64,000 bases of DNA from Aurantiochytrium sp. KH105. Its lineage: Eukaryota; Sar; Bigyra; Thraustochytrida; Thraustochytriidae. Of this stretch, positions 1 through 8,783 are shown piece after piece. The notes beneath the pieces are model-generated. The model saw nothing but the letters and a program-made list of their open reading frames with translations. It did no database searches and was not told where the DNA came from. A program made the translations under genes and the position numbers. How positions within the stretch are numbered: position 1 is the first letter of the stretch; every line of letters begins with the position of its first letter. Location: the NCBI GenBank assembly GCA_003116975.1, contig BGKB01000045.1, positions 1-64,000 of the forward strand. Direction: 5' to 3'.

Positions 1-225
1 ATATTTTTGCTCCTGCTCTTATAAAAAGACGGTCTTAAAGTACTTCCATTTATAGAAAGAGAGAAATTATTCAGCGAATAAACACGCTCGTTTGCTCGCT
101 CACGAGCTCGCTCTTGAACGTGAAAACTCGCATTTCATCCTCACCATCAATTTGTGATAGGCCGATCTAATAATTTGCACAAAAAAAAACGGGAACACGC
201 TGCAAGAGGACAAAACAATGCTTCG

Positions 226-2916
226 TCACCTCCTACGCGCATGAACTTGATGGTGCGAATGTTGTTGCGCACGAAAGGTTGGCGAAGAGCGCGTTGGCGA
301 CAATTTGCGGTCACGCATGTCAAATAGCTCACCGCGAAGGTACTCGTTGTCCTTTGTCAGCTGCGAGAGAAGAGCTTCGTCAACATGACAGTCCGAGCTT
401 TGAATGCGTCGCTGGGCTTCAAGGGCAGTCTGCTGAACCTGAACTTTCATATCCTCGATGGCGCGCTCATAGGCCTCTTTGACTTGGACACCCATTTCGC
501 GAAGTATTCGGATCTCCTCGTTCTTTTGTGAAATAGCTTGCGAAGCGGATGCGCGCGCTACTCGCGTTTCCTCAACCTGGAGAGCCAACTGGTCTCGCAG
601 CTCGCTGAGCTGATCCGCCATTGGCTGGCGCTTGCGTCCACCGGCGTGAATATTGCCAAGACGGCGCTCGAGCTCGACCTTGGCCCGCTCGAGCTTCTTA
701 CATTTGCCAAGAGCGGCCTCACGGTCGACCACCGCCCGCTCGAGCTTTTGCTTGAAGAGATCAACAAGCTCTCCAAGGCGATCATTCTCTACCTTGAGTA
801 GCTTGCTGTTCACGGCATGTCCTTGATTATCCAGCTCCTCGTGGGCCTTTTGCACAATGTCGCGCGAGGCCGTCGCCTTGACGCGTTCCATTTCGGTACG
901 CATCTTCACGAGCAGCTGACCTTGGCGCTCGATTTGCGCGGCCTGATTCATGGCATGTTGCTTGAGCTCTTCGAACTCGACGTTTGTTCGCGAAGACTCT
1001 TCTCGCGCTCGCGACGATTCGCGGCAGCTGTGTAGCTCGCGCTTGACGCGATCCAGCTCGCGCCGCAGCGCGTCCACAAGCGTGTCATCGTTGCTCGTCT
1101 TCTTCAAGAGCACCTTGAGCTGCTCTTTGAATCTCTTATTTTCCCCTTCGAGGACTTTGCCTCGAGCTCGTACAGCATGAATTGTTCGTTTGGCCTCGGC
1201 CAAACTACTTTCGACATGCTCGTACTCGTGCGCTAATTTCTCCATGGCGTGACGGCGCTCCTGCTCGATGGTCCGAATGTCTCTTGCTGCACGCGCGTCG
1301 ACATCGTCTTCGCGACCACACGCCACGGAGGAAGACATTCCGGATCCGGCAGCGCCGAAGCCCATTGGCGATCCCGCGACAAAAGAACCCGTCGACTCCG
1401 GATCATGCGCCTGGTGTTCATGTTGTTGCTGCTGGTGTAAATGCGCCAACTGCGCTTGCGCACGCTTGAGCTTATCCTTGAGCAGAACGATTTTCTGCGC
1501 GCGCCCCCGCCACCCGCTGTTCTCTTCATCAATCGTGGATCCAGAGGCGACCTCTTCAAGGACCTTTTCCAACTGGGGGCCATCGCCTACCTCGCGCGTC
1601 AACACCCTTTTCAGCCGTTTCGCTTCGTTCGTTGCACGCAAACACTTTTGCCGCATTTGATCGCATCGATGCTCAACGTCGGCGAGACGTTCCGCGTACT
1701 CTTGATGAGCACTTTCACGCGCCTCACGAAGGCGCTGCTGGCTCAAAGCTTCTTCTTCAGCGTTCGACTGATTTTGTGTAATCTCGCGTCTGATTTTGCT
1801 CTTGGCCTGGCCGCGCGCTTGCGCTTTGCGCATCTCGCTTGCTTCAGCCTCTAATTGCGCGATGCGCGTCTTTTGTCGTTCCAGCGCGAGATTGAGACTG
1901 CGGTTCTTCTTTGCAAGCGCAACGATTTTAGCGTCTCGCTTGTCTGGACCCGCCACGCCTGCATCGAGACCGTCAACGACGCCTACCTCTCCTCGTAAAG
2001 CATCCATGAGTTGTGCTTGAAGAGACTCAATCTGTCGGTCTTTCTCCTTAAGGGGGTCCACGTCCGTGGGGCCCGAGTCGTGCAAAACCTCATGTTCTGA
2101 CCACTCGGGACTTTTGCGTTTGGCGTCGGGTCCCTTGCGAGGCATCGATTTCGGGATTGAAGTCGTGCTTTTGTGCCTGCGCTCCTCAAGTTCCATTTCT
2201 CGCTCCATGTCTGCCGCTAAAGCCGCAGCGAGTGCGGCTTCGTCCTCGTCAGCTTCGACGCTGGGGATTGCGCCTCCCGGAAATGCTGGGTCGTCATCAT
2301 GGGGGTTCCACATGGGTGCTGGTTCTTGTTGCTGTGGTACAGCGGGCTGTCCTTTCAAACCAACCTTGACTGTTTTCGTGCCTCCCGGGCTCGTCACAAT
2401 TTCAGTCTTGGAAACGATGGAAGATCTTCGCTCGAGTCCGTCAGAGCCCCGTGAATTTCTTCCGGAAGACGGCGTTGTCCCATCAATGCTGTCCTCCTCG
2501 AGACTATGCGACCGTGAGATCTCGTCATCAGCTTCTCCCTTGGCCGCTACTGTAGTCCTGCTTTGCATATTTGGCGCGTTGACACGCGGAGTTGCTGTCG
2601 GACTCGGTACATCACGAAGAATGCTTGAATTCTCGTCATTGTCTGGTGGATCGTCAGCATTTTGGATAATGCCGTCGCTAATAGGTCCTTGGGCGGTCTC
2701 TGCAGCTGTTTGTAGATCAGATGCAGGAATTTTGTCTTTCGGAGGGTTTGTGTCTTCTTCACCAGCAAGAGAGTCCACCTCGTCTTGTTCGTGGGGAGTT
2801 TTTGCACTCGCGCCCTCCTCTTGGCTGCGCTCTTGTTGTGGTGACTGACGCTTCTCCTCTTCGTCGTCGGCTTGCACCTCGCAAGTTTCGCCTCCTTCCT
2901 CGGCGCTTGTCGCCAT
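226..2916 (-). CDS. Large coiled-coil protein, function unknown
   Basis: 896 codons in one frame from an ATG at 2916. Residues 1 to about 290 are acidic and low in complexity (runs of E, D, S and P; likely disordered). From about 290 to 870 the protein is a nearly continuous heptad-rich coiled coil, with many L/A/E/K/R positions, interrupted by a Gln/His-rich patch near 510 and a Gly/Ser-rich linker. The tail is basic and Ser/Pro/His-rich. There are no membrane segments and no catalytic motif. Long coiled coils of this form are common in centrosomal, basal-body and Golgi tether proteins, but no family signature is visible, so no function is assigned. Several open frames on the plus strand opposite it are antisense shadows caused by high GC. 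Confidence 0.8.
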   Translation of the reverse strand: MATSAEEGGETCEVQADDEEEKRQSPQQERSQEEGASAKTPHEQDEVDSLAGEEDTNPPKDKIPASDLQTAAETAQGPISDGIIQNADDPPDNDENSSILRDVPSPTATPRVNAPNMQSRTTVAAKGEADDEISRSHSLEEDSIDGTTPSSGRNSRGSDGLERRSSIVSKTEIVTSPGGTKTVKVGLKGQPAVPQQQEPAPMWNPHDDDPAFPGGAIPSVEADEDEAALAAALAADMEREMELEERRHKSTTSIPKSMPRKGPDAKRKSPEWSEHEVLHDSGPTDVDPLKEKDRQIESLQAQLMDALRGEVGVVDGLDAGVAGPDKRDAKIVALAKKNRSLNLALERQKTRIAQLEAEASEMRKAQARGQAKSKIRREITQNQSNAEEEALSQQRLREARESAHQEYAERLADVEHRCDQMRQKCLRATNEAKRLKRVLTREVGDGPQLEKVLEEVASGSTIDEENSGWRGRAQKIVLLKDKLKRAQAQLAHLHQQQQHEHQAHDPESTGSFVAGSPMGFGAAGSGMSSSVACGREDDVDARAARDIRTIEQERRHAMEKLAHEYEHVESSLAEAKRTIHAVRARGKVLEGENKRFKEQLKVLLKKTSNDDTLVDALRRELDRVKRELHSCRESSRAREESSRTNVEFEELKQHAMNQAAQIERQGQLLVKMRTEMERVKATASRDIVQKAHEELDNQGHAVNSKLLKVENDRLGELVDLFKQKLERAVVDREAALGKCKKLERAKVELERRLGNIHAGGRKRQPMADQLSELRDQLALQVEETRVARASASQAISQKNEEIRILREMGVQVKEAYERAIEDMKVQVQQTALEAQRRIQSSDCHVDEALLSQLTKDNEYLRGELFDMRDRKLSPTRSSPTFRAQQHSHHQVHARRR

Positions 2917-3704
2917 CCTTTCTGCGCGTGGGTTCGCAGAGTGGACCGGTCAGTCAATTGAATTCTGCAAAGAACGCGCGCTAGACGGCGCCGGGGCGCA
3001 ATGGAGGTCCGCCGTCACCAAACGCAAGCGGCGCGCATCAGAATTATAACAAGAGGTTGCTTGCTCGCTCGCTGACTGGAAAGAAACAGAAGAGCTGACT
3101 CCCTCTGAAAAGTAGCCGTTGAAATTATGGGAACATGGGGACTCATGGGCAGGTGGGCTCGCGCAATAGCAGCCTCATGAAGCTGCCTGCTCCGCTTCGC
3201 AGGAGCTTTGGTCCTGCGGATACGTGTATTTGTTGACCGAATAAACGTCACCACTAATTCTCGGTGTTTTGATGTTTTCTTGTTGGGTCATGCAGAATTT
3301 ATCTCAATCTAGTATAGAATGGCAAGCACGTTTGGGCTGCGCAAAAGGCTTTTCAAACGCTAAGTTCGTTCGAACGAGTTGCTCAGGTCTGCCGAGAATG
3401 AGGTCTTGTTGGATAGAAACAAAGTTTGCTTTGCAAAACTAGTAAAAGAGAGAACGGAAATGATGAAGATAGAAATCTCGCTCCGTCGGGAGTTTTGGGG
3501 ACCCAGGCTAGGCAAGAAGGTCTACTGCAAGGCAAATGAAGTAAATGAGCCATTGGTGGCTGAACTGCAAGTTCATCATCGAGTCTTAAAGGGCCTCAAA
3601 CATCCGCCAAACGTGCAAGTTTCGGCAGTCCGGCAGTCCCAAGGCAAGAAAGAAAAAAAGAAAAGAAAAAACAAAGTGAGGGGTTCTAAGCTTTTTTGAG
3701 CGGT
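2917..3704. other. Intergenic: 5' flank of coiled-coil gene, 3' flank of NTF2 gene
   Basis: 788 bases between two minus-strand genes. It should hold the promoter of the coiled-coil gene and the 3' UTR of the NTF2 gene. Short open frames here lack ATG starts or any protein-like composition. No repeat or RNA gene was seen. Confidence 0.5.
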
Positions 3705-4454
3705 TTATCCATAGTTCAGGCGGAAAACCTGGTTGCCAATGATGTAGGAAGCATTCTGCTTTTGCAAGATGAACATTTGGGCAAAGCGAATGGGGTTGGA
3801 GTTGTCGAGACTCTCCTGGCCGGTGACAAACACCATGACGATTTCCGTTCCGTTAATCATTTGCACATCGACGGACATGTTGGGATCATGCTGTGCTGGT
3901 GGAAGTTCCATAATGCGGGCCATGATCGCATCGCGACCCTTGAGAGGGTTTCCTTCAAAGCTGAAGTTTGAGTTCGGGGAGTAGAGGTTGCCAAGCGTCT
4001 GACGCTTCTCGGGGCCGCCGTCGTAGGTTGTGTAGTAAAATTGAAGGAACTGCTTCGCGACATCGGATGCCTCGTCGGGCACATTAAAGGGGTTGTTCAT
4101 GCCAATGCGAATGATCCAGTTGTGCACGTAGTAGCCATTGTTGCCATTGGGTACGAGCTGGTAGGCCTCCTGATACTGCTGGCCCATCCACTCGCCAGTG
4201 ATGAAAATCACGATCGCTCCCGAGCCGAGGGAAGACTCCTGTGCATCTGTCGCCGTGACGCGACGAGTGGCGTTGGCAGGAAGACCGAGACTGTTGACCT
4301 TTTGCACGATGGCTGCCGCTCCTGCCACGGTATCGCCCTCGAAACTCAAGGTGCTGACATCCTTGAAGTAGTCCCCGATTTGAGCTCGGTTCGAGTCAAG
4401 GGAATTGTAAAAAGCCTGCACAAAGGCATTGGCGACAGTGTTGGGGTCCGCCAT
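3705..4454 (-). CDS. Tandem NTF2-domain protein
   Basis: 249 residues made of two NTF2-like domains. The first spans about 1-118: an N-terminal helix with VANAFVQAFYNSLD, then YF...STLSFEG, a GAAAI turn and a QQYQEAYQLV strand. The second spans about 125-249 and repeats the order: VAKQFLQFYYTTYD, LYSPNSNFSFEG, GRDAIMARI, then FAQMFILQ. Canonical NTF2, the carrier that returns RanGDP to the nucleus, is a single domain of about 125 residues that homodimerises; here two copies are covalently fused. The C-terminal copy ends in a short FRLNYG tail. Whether the fused protein still imports Ran, or is a G3BP/NXT-like adaptor, cannot be decided from sequence alone. Start is ATG. Confidence 0.85.
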   Translation of the reverse strand: MADPNTVANAFVQAFYNSLDSNRAQIGDYFKDVSTLSFEGDTVAGAAAIVQKVNSLGLPANATRRVTATDAQESSLGSGAIVIFITGEWMGQQYQEAYQLVPNGNNGYYVHNWIIRIGMNNPFNVPDEASDVAKQFLQFYYTTYDGGPEKRQTLGNLYSPNSNFSFEGNPLKGRDAIMARIMELPPAQHDPNMSVDVQMINGTEIVMVFVTGQESLDNSNPIRFAQMFILQKQNASYIIGNQVFRLNYG

Positions 4455-5039
4455 GATGCCTGTCTACGTGCGCGCGCGAGGCTCGGCAAACTTGAACAAG
4501 CTTTTGAGAATCTAGCGATCTCGATCTCACGGCAAACCTTTCTCAGGCGCCTTGAGGCAGAGCGCGCGAGCGCAGCCCTCGCCTAGCTAGATAGCCCTTT
4601 GTTCGTTGCTCTGGCGTGCTTCGCACTGCCTCCGCAGCCGACGCGCGCTCGCACGTCGGAGCGCACGCTCGTTCGTACGCTCGCTGCGCCACTCGCTGCG
4701 CCGTTTTGGATTCGCTGCCATTGCTCTGCTTGACTACGCAAAGAGCCGCAAGTCACACATTCACTTGGGCTCAATGGATAATTGGCCGCGCAAGTACTTG
4801 TAATTGTTTGGAATGGTAGTTAGGAGTTATATACTGCGGCCTTGGGCTTGCTGGCGGTTATGCACAATGGGTTAGGGCCTAGGCTATCCCACCTAGGCCT
4901 ATCTAGGCATACATCATCAATTTCTTCATCAAGCACTGCGGCGGGTCTTTTATGCATGCAAACTTGGGCAGAGTAATCACATGCTCGACCGCGTCCGCCA
5001 CCTTTTCCTTTCCGGATCCTCCTATTGCCATTGCTCCTT
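4455..5039. other. Intergenic between NTF2-like and exonuclease genes
   Basis: 585 bases. The part nearest the NTF2 start (about 4480-4710) is GC-rich with repeated CTCG and CGCT steps and is the likely promoter. The part near the exonuclease 3' end (4851-4912) has a cluster of CCTAGG/TAGGCCTA palindromes. No gene seen. Confidence 0.5.
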
Positions 5040-6731
5040 TCATGCCGAGGCCAGAGAAGGAGCGCGACGCATGTCGGACCACACAAGGTCACCCGGCGGG
5101 AGGGCCAGGTTCGTGGACAGCTTGACGAGTTCTTTTCCAAAAAGAAGCGTCTCAATGCCTTCCTTGATCATGCGATCCGTGCGTTTTTTGGGATTGTCGA
5201 GCGTGCGCACGTGCTCTACGAGCGCCTCAACTGAGCCGTGAGCAGCAATAAGCTTGAGCGCCGTCTTGTGACCGACATGTTTGATACCAGGAATATTGTC
5301 TGCGGCGTCGCCTACAAGTGATAGGTAGTCAACGTGCTGCGACGGCTGGAGACCAGGAAAGAGCGTCCGAAACCGCGACTCGTCCACAATGTCCATCGCA
5401 TCCGCCAGCACCTCGTTATATGAGAAGCGCGGAGCTTTGCGCGGGAAGGCAAAGTTTTTTCCTGGCCTGAGCAAGCGTGTGCCAGCATCGATTAGCTGCA
5501 TAAAATCCTTGTCGCTTGAAACAATGTCAACCCGAGCACCTTGCCTCCGTGCACGAAATGCAAGAGTGGCAATAACATCGTCAGCCTCGAGCTGCGGGAG
5601 GCAAACGTAGTGAACATCTTCGCGATCGAAACGCTCGCGAGCCATTTGAAAGACCATTGACACCTCCACAGGCCCTTGCTCCCGATGGGACTTGTAGCCA
5701 GGAAAGTTGTCGTAGTGCGTAAACTTTGAGACGGCTTCCTCCGTGAACTCGCTGGCTTCCTTCGAGAAGTCATCGACGCTGTCTGCATAGGCGCTCATAA
5801 GTTGTGCAAAAACTTGCAGAGACTCGGCATACTCTCTGCCAAGTTGTGCCACGCGCATATCGTCGTGGGCAGCAGCGGTCTCTGCCGTTGCGACGTATTC
5901 ATGCATGCGTGCGGCGTGACTTGCGAGCGATGCCAGCTCAGGCTCGCTCCCAAGCGGAACACGCGCCTCGAGCGAGCTCGACAGACGTTCTGCGGCCACG
6001 TTAAACTCTTGATGTGTCGAGGACTCCTTGGCGCCTTCTCTGCGAGCTGCCTCGCGAACCTCTTGAGGAAATTCGCGAGCGCAGCGACTCGAAATGCTCT
6101 CGAGCAAGCTTATGTCAGATTGCAAATCTCGCAGTGTAGAGGCGACGTTGGACGAGAATACTTGCTCGGAGTGCTTCTCCATTGCTTGGAGTTCGCGTTC
6201 CGCCACGTCTCGCGCGGAGGTGATGGCGCCTTGCCGAGCCTGTCGTGCGCCAGAACCATCAAAGATCACGCTGACATGAGTCGGATCCGAATAATGGATC
6301 ACTTGCGACACCTTGCGAAAGTACGAGACGGCAACGGTGCGTAAAAAGTGCTCGTCGACGTCCTCACCCTCTCCGTTCCGCATGCCATGGTACTGACGGA
6401 ACAGGAGCGGCCACCCGTCGATGAGGAGGACGCGTGCTTCAGGGCCGAGACATTTTCCGACCTCAGCGTCTCGCTCGCTTTTGGTTCCATTTTCCCTTGG
6501 ACGTCCATCGCTCACGTCTACGATTTTGTTCAAGTCACCGTCGCCGTCGCCGCCGTCGTCGTCGTTAAGTTGTGTTTTGACTGCTGATGCTGCTCGAAGA
6601 CTCTCCGCGCGCGATGAAAACTTCGCCACAAGGCACGGCCGGCGCGTCCATGCCCGCGCTTCCGCGCTTCCGTTCTGCGGGAGCGCGCAGACCGCCCATC
6701 GCGCCGCCGCGCGACGCGCCGCGCTCCGCAT
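5040..6731 (-). CDS. Organelle-targeted 5'-3' exonuclease (Pol I 5'-nuclease/FEN family)
   Basis: 563 residues from the ATG at 6731; the open frame continues upstream only to a TTG. Residues 1-55 are rich in R/A/S and free of acid, as in a mitochondrial or plastid presequence. The nuclease starts with VLLIDGWPLLFRQYHG (101-116) and VIFDGSGARQ (155-164). It continues after a long insertion with YKSHREQGP (346-354), LEADDVIATL (381-390), SSDKDFMQL (405-413) and the helix-hairpin-helix region GDAADNIPGIKHVGHKTALKL (474-494). The acidic metal ligands D105, D158, E382, D384, D385, D407, D409 and D478 are present. It ends where the 5' nuclease domain of bacterial Pol I ends, so it is a stand-alone exonuclease like plant OEX proteins. 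Expected role: primer or flap removal in organelle DNA. Residues about 168-338 are an extra helical stretch not found in the family. Confidence 0.88.
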   Translation of the reverse strand: MRSAARRAAARWAVCALPQNGSAEARAWTRRPCLVAKFSSRAESLRAASAVKTQLNDDDGGDGDGDLNKIVDVSDGRPRENGTKSERDAEVGKCLGPEARVLLIDGWPLLFRQYHGMRNGEGEDVDEHFLRTVAVSYFRKVSQVIHYSDPTHVSVIFDGSGARQARQGAITSARDVAERELQAMEKHSEQVFSSNVASTLRDLQSDISLLESISSRCAREFPQEVREAARREGAKESSTHQEFNVAAERLSSSLEARVPLGSEPELASLASHAARMHEYVATAETAAAHDDMRVAQLGREYAESLQVFAQLMSAYADSVDDFSKEASEFTEEAVSKFTHYDNFPGYKSHREQGPVEVSMVFQMARERFDREDVHYVCLPQLEADDVIATLAFRARRQGARVDIVSSDKDFMQLIDAGTRLLRPGKNFAFPRKAPRFSYNEVLADAMDIVDESRFRTLFPGLQPSQHVDYLSLVGDAADNIPGIKHVGHKTALKLIAAHGSVEALVEHVRTLDNPKKRTDRMIKEGIETLLFGKELVKLSTNLALPPGDLVWSDMRRAPSLASA

Positions 6732-7219
6732 GGCGTCTTGCGCTCGCACGTTTGGTCTCGCTCGCCATGTGTCCCAGATGTGACTGACAGACAAAAGAGA
6801 GAAAAAAAAAAAAAAAAAAAAGGGAGAAAGGGGGTTCCGTTACGGTTCCGTGGTAGTTCTTTTTCGTGGCGACGCGGCCGGGGGCGGCACTGCAGCGGCG
6901 GAGATGGAGCGCGCGCAAGTGGATCATAGCGGCGCACAAGTGGGTTATGCGGGGCGGAGCAAGTCGACCTCTTGAACGCGGAGGCTGAGCTGAGCTGTAG
7001 AGAGAGAGAGAGCGGGAGAGACGGAGCAAGCAGGGAGCGCGCCAGCTAGCTAGCTAGTAGCTAGCTGCCACTGCAGCAGCAGCAGCAGCAGCAGGCACGG
7101 CAGGCAAGGAGGACGAGCAGAGCGCAGAGCGAGCGGAGCAGCGCGGGCCCGCGGAGAGCAGGCAGCGGCGGAGCAGCGCGCGCAGAGCGAAGAGGCAGGC
7201 AGGCAGGCAGGCAGGCACG
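6732..7219. promoter_or_regulatory. Divergent promoter region, exonuclease / NDUFA13
   Basis: 488 bases separate two divergently read ATGs, so both promoters must lie here or overlap the genes. It contains a 20-base A tract (about 6802-6822), a GAGA run (about 7000-7012), a CTAG run (about 7047-7060), a CAG run (about 7073-7093) and a GGCA run that reaches the NDUFA13 ATG (7194-7217). No discrete promoter element can be named. Confidence 0.4.
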
Positions 7220-7615
7220 ATGGCGACGCCCCTCAAGAGCAAGCCGGTGCAGGACATGCCGCCGCCGGGCGGCTTCAAGCCCTTCAGCGTGGCGGCCGAG
7301 ATGCCCAAGCCGCGCATCTCGGGGTTCGGGCTCTTCGCGCTGACGGCCGCGACGTGCGCCGTGGGTTTCTACATCATGGGCCAGGGCAACATTGAAAGGC
7401 GGGCGCTCAAGATGGAGAAGCGCGAGCGCCGCATGGCCATCGTGCCCTTCCTTCAGGCCGAGGAGGACGCGCGTTTCGTGCGCCTCTCGCAAAAGGCCAA
7501 GGACGAGGAGGCCCGCATTATGAAGGACGTTCCCGGATGGGACGTCAACGAAAAGGTGTACAACACGCAGTCGTGGTTTGTCCCCACGCACGTCAACAAC
7601 AAGAGTCTCTGGTAA
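7220..7615 (+). CDS. NDUFA13: Mitochondrial complex I subunit NDUFA13 / GRIM-19
   Basis: 131 residues, close to the usual 140-145 of GRIM-19. The N-terminus carries the family motif QDMPPPGGF (11-19). A single membrane helix lies at about 33-54 (FGLFALTAATCAVGFYIMG), followed by the amphipathic RRALKMEKRERRMAIVPFLQAEED segment and the diagnostic IMKDVPGWDVNE (about 102-113), then a C-terminal NTQSWFVP. The protein is an accessory subunit of NADH:ubiquinone oxidoreductase in the inner mitochondrial membrane. The ATG directly follows a GGCA microsatellite. Start and length agree with the family, so I consider it complete. Confidence 0.95.
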   Translation: MATPLKSKPVQDMPPPGGFKPFSVAAEMPKPRISGFGLFALTAATCAVGFYIMGQGNIERRALKMEKRERRMAIVPFLQAEEDARFVRLSQKAKDEEARIMKDVPGWDVNEKVYNTQSWFVPTHVNNKSLW

Positions 7616-8783
7616 GGAAGACGAGGACGGCAAGTTCGGTCACCTCACCTCGTGCCTTGTCCCTTTTCCCTTTACCCAAAACACACACACGAAAATTAGC
7701 GCGCCTCAACGTCATGTCCAAAAAGACTCGTTCGCAGGACTGCATGGTCTTCTTTTCCCTCTTCCCTGTATGCCACCATCCATCGACACGCATTGTCTTT
7801 TCGACCCCGACACTTTTCGTCTCTGCTCAAATCGTAGGCGGCTGGCTGGCTGGCTGGCTGGCTAGCTGACTGTCTGACTGCACGCCGCAATTGTGAGTTC
7901 CGTTTCGGCGTCGCAGTCGTAGCAGCAGCATTAGTCGTCGTCCGATCATCGCAGAGCGACGGTTTCGTGGGTAAGTGGAGCAATTCACACAAATATCCCT
8001 GCCTTGCAGACCGAAGTTGTCGCGTAGAGAAGGAGATTAGATTTTGTTGCAATGGCGAGAGAAAATGAGATTTTACAGTTGATTTGTCTGGTTGTTTCCT
8101 TGCTTGATTGATTGCTTGACGTACGTCGTTTCCACGAGCGACAGGAAGAGGAAAAGAAAATGAATCACCTGTATTACCTGATACAAAGGGTGGAAAGCAC
8201 AGAAGCGCCTTCCTCCCTTTTAGTTCCAGACTTTAGCGGATCGGACACATCAACCTTTAATTTGCGTGTCTTGCAGGACCTGATTCTCTCGATTTGATCT
8301 CAGATGAGGGCGGTCAATTTTAAAATATGAGAGTTCTTGCTCGCTTGCACTCTTTCCCTCTCGTGCGCGTGTCATTTGCAATGCGTTCGTCGTTACGATT
8401 CGATGTAATCCGTCAAGACTAAAGTCTACAAAACACCTTGTTGACAGCATCTCCGCGCCCCTCGGTTTTATAACTTTTTGTGGAAGGAGTAAAAAAAAAA
8501 AAAAAAAAAGAATCCACCACACAAGATCGACGACTTTGATTTTCAAAAAGTAAAAGGGAAGAAAAATTTCGAAGCGCCCAGACAACATTCTTCGACTTAC
8601 GTTGTGTCCAAGTCAGCAATCAACAAGAGAGAGGGATTTAACGAGCGTAAAAAGAAAAAAGTGTGGGTGTATATCAACATCGATTCCAAGGCCAGAGCGC
8701 GTGAGCCGAGTGCAAAAGAACCAGAGCGACAACGGCTTAGTTGGCCACCCGATACGTCTTTACGGCTTCGTCTGTGTTTCAGA
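7616..8783. other. Convergent intergenic region NDUFA13 / Sec23
   Basis: 1.17 kb holding both 3' UTRs. It contains a GGCT microsatellite (about 7842-7866), T/C-rich tracts and an A19 tract (about 8490-8508). Open frames here are short and of low complexity. No gene supported. Confidence 0.5.

Noticed and set aside
2066-2848. 260-codon plus-strand frame opposite the coiled-coil gene
   Set aside because: Antisense to a coherent long gene; Ser/Cys-rich low-complexity.
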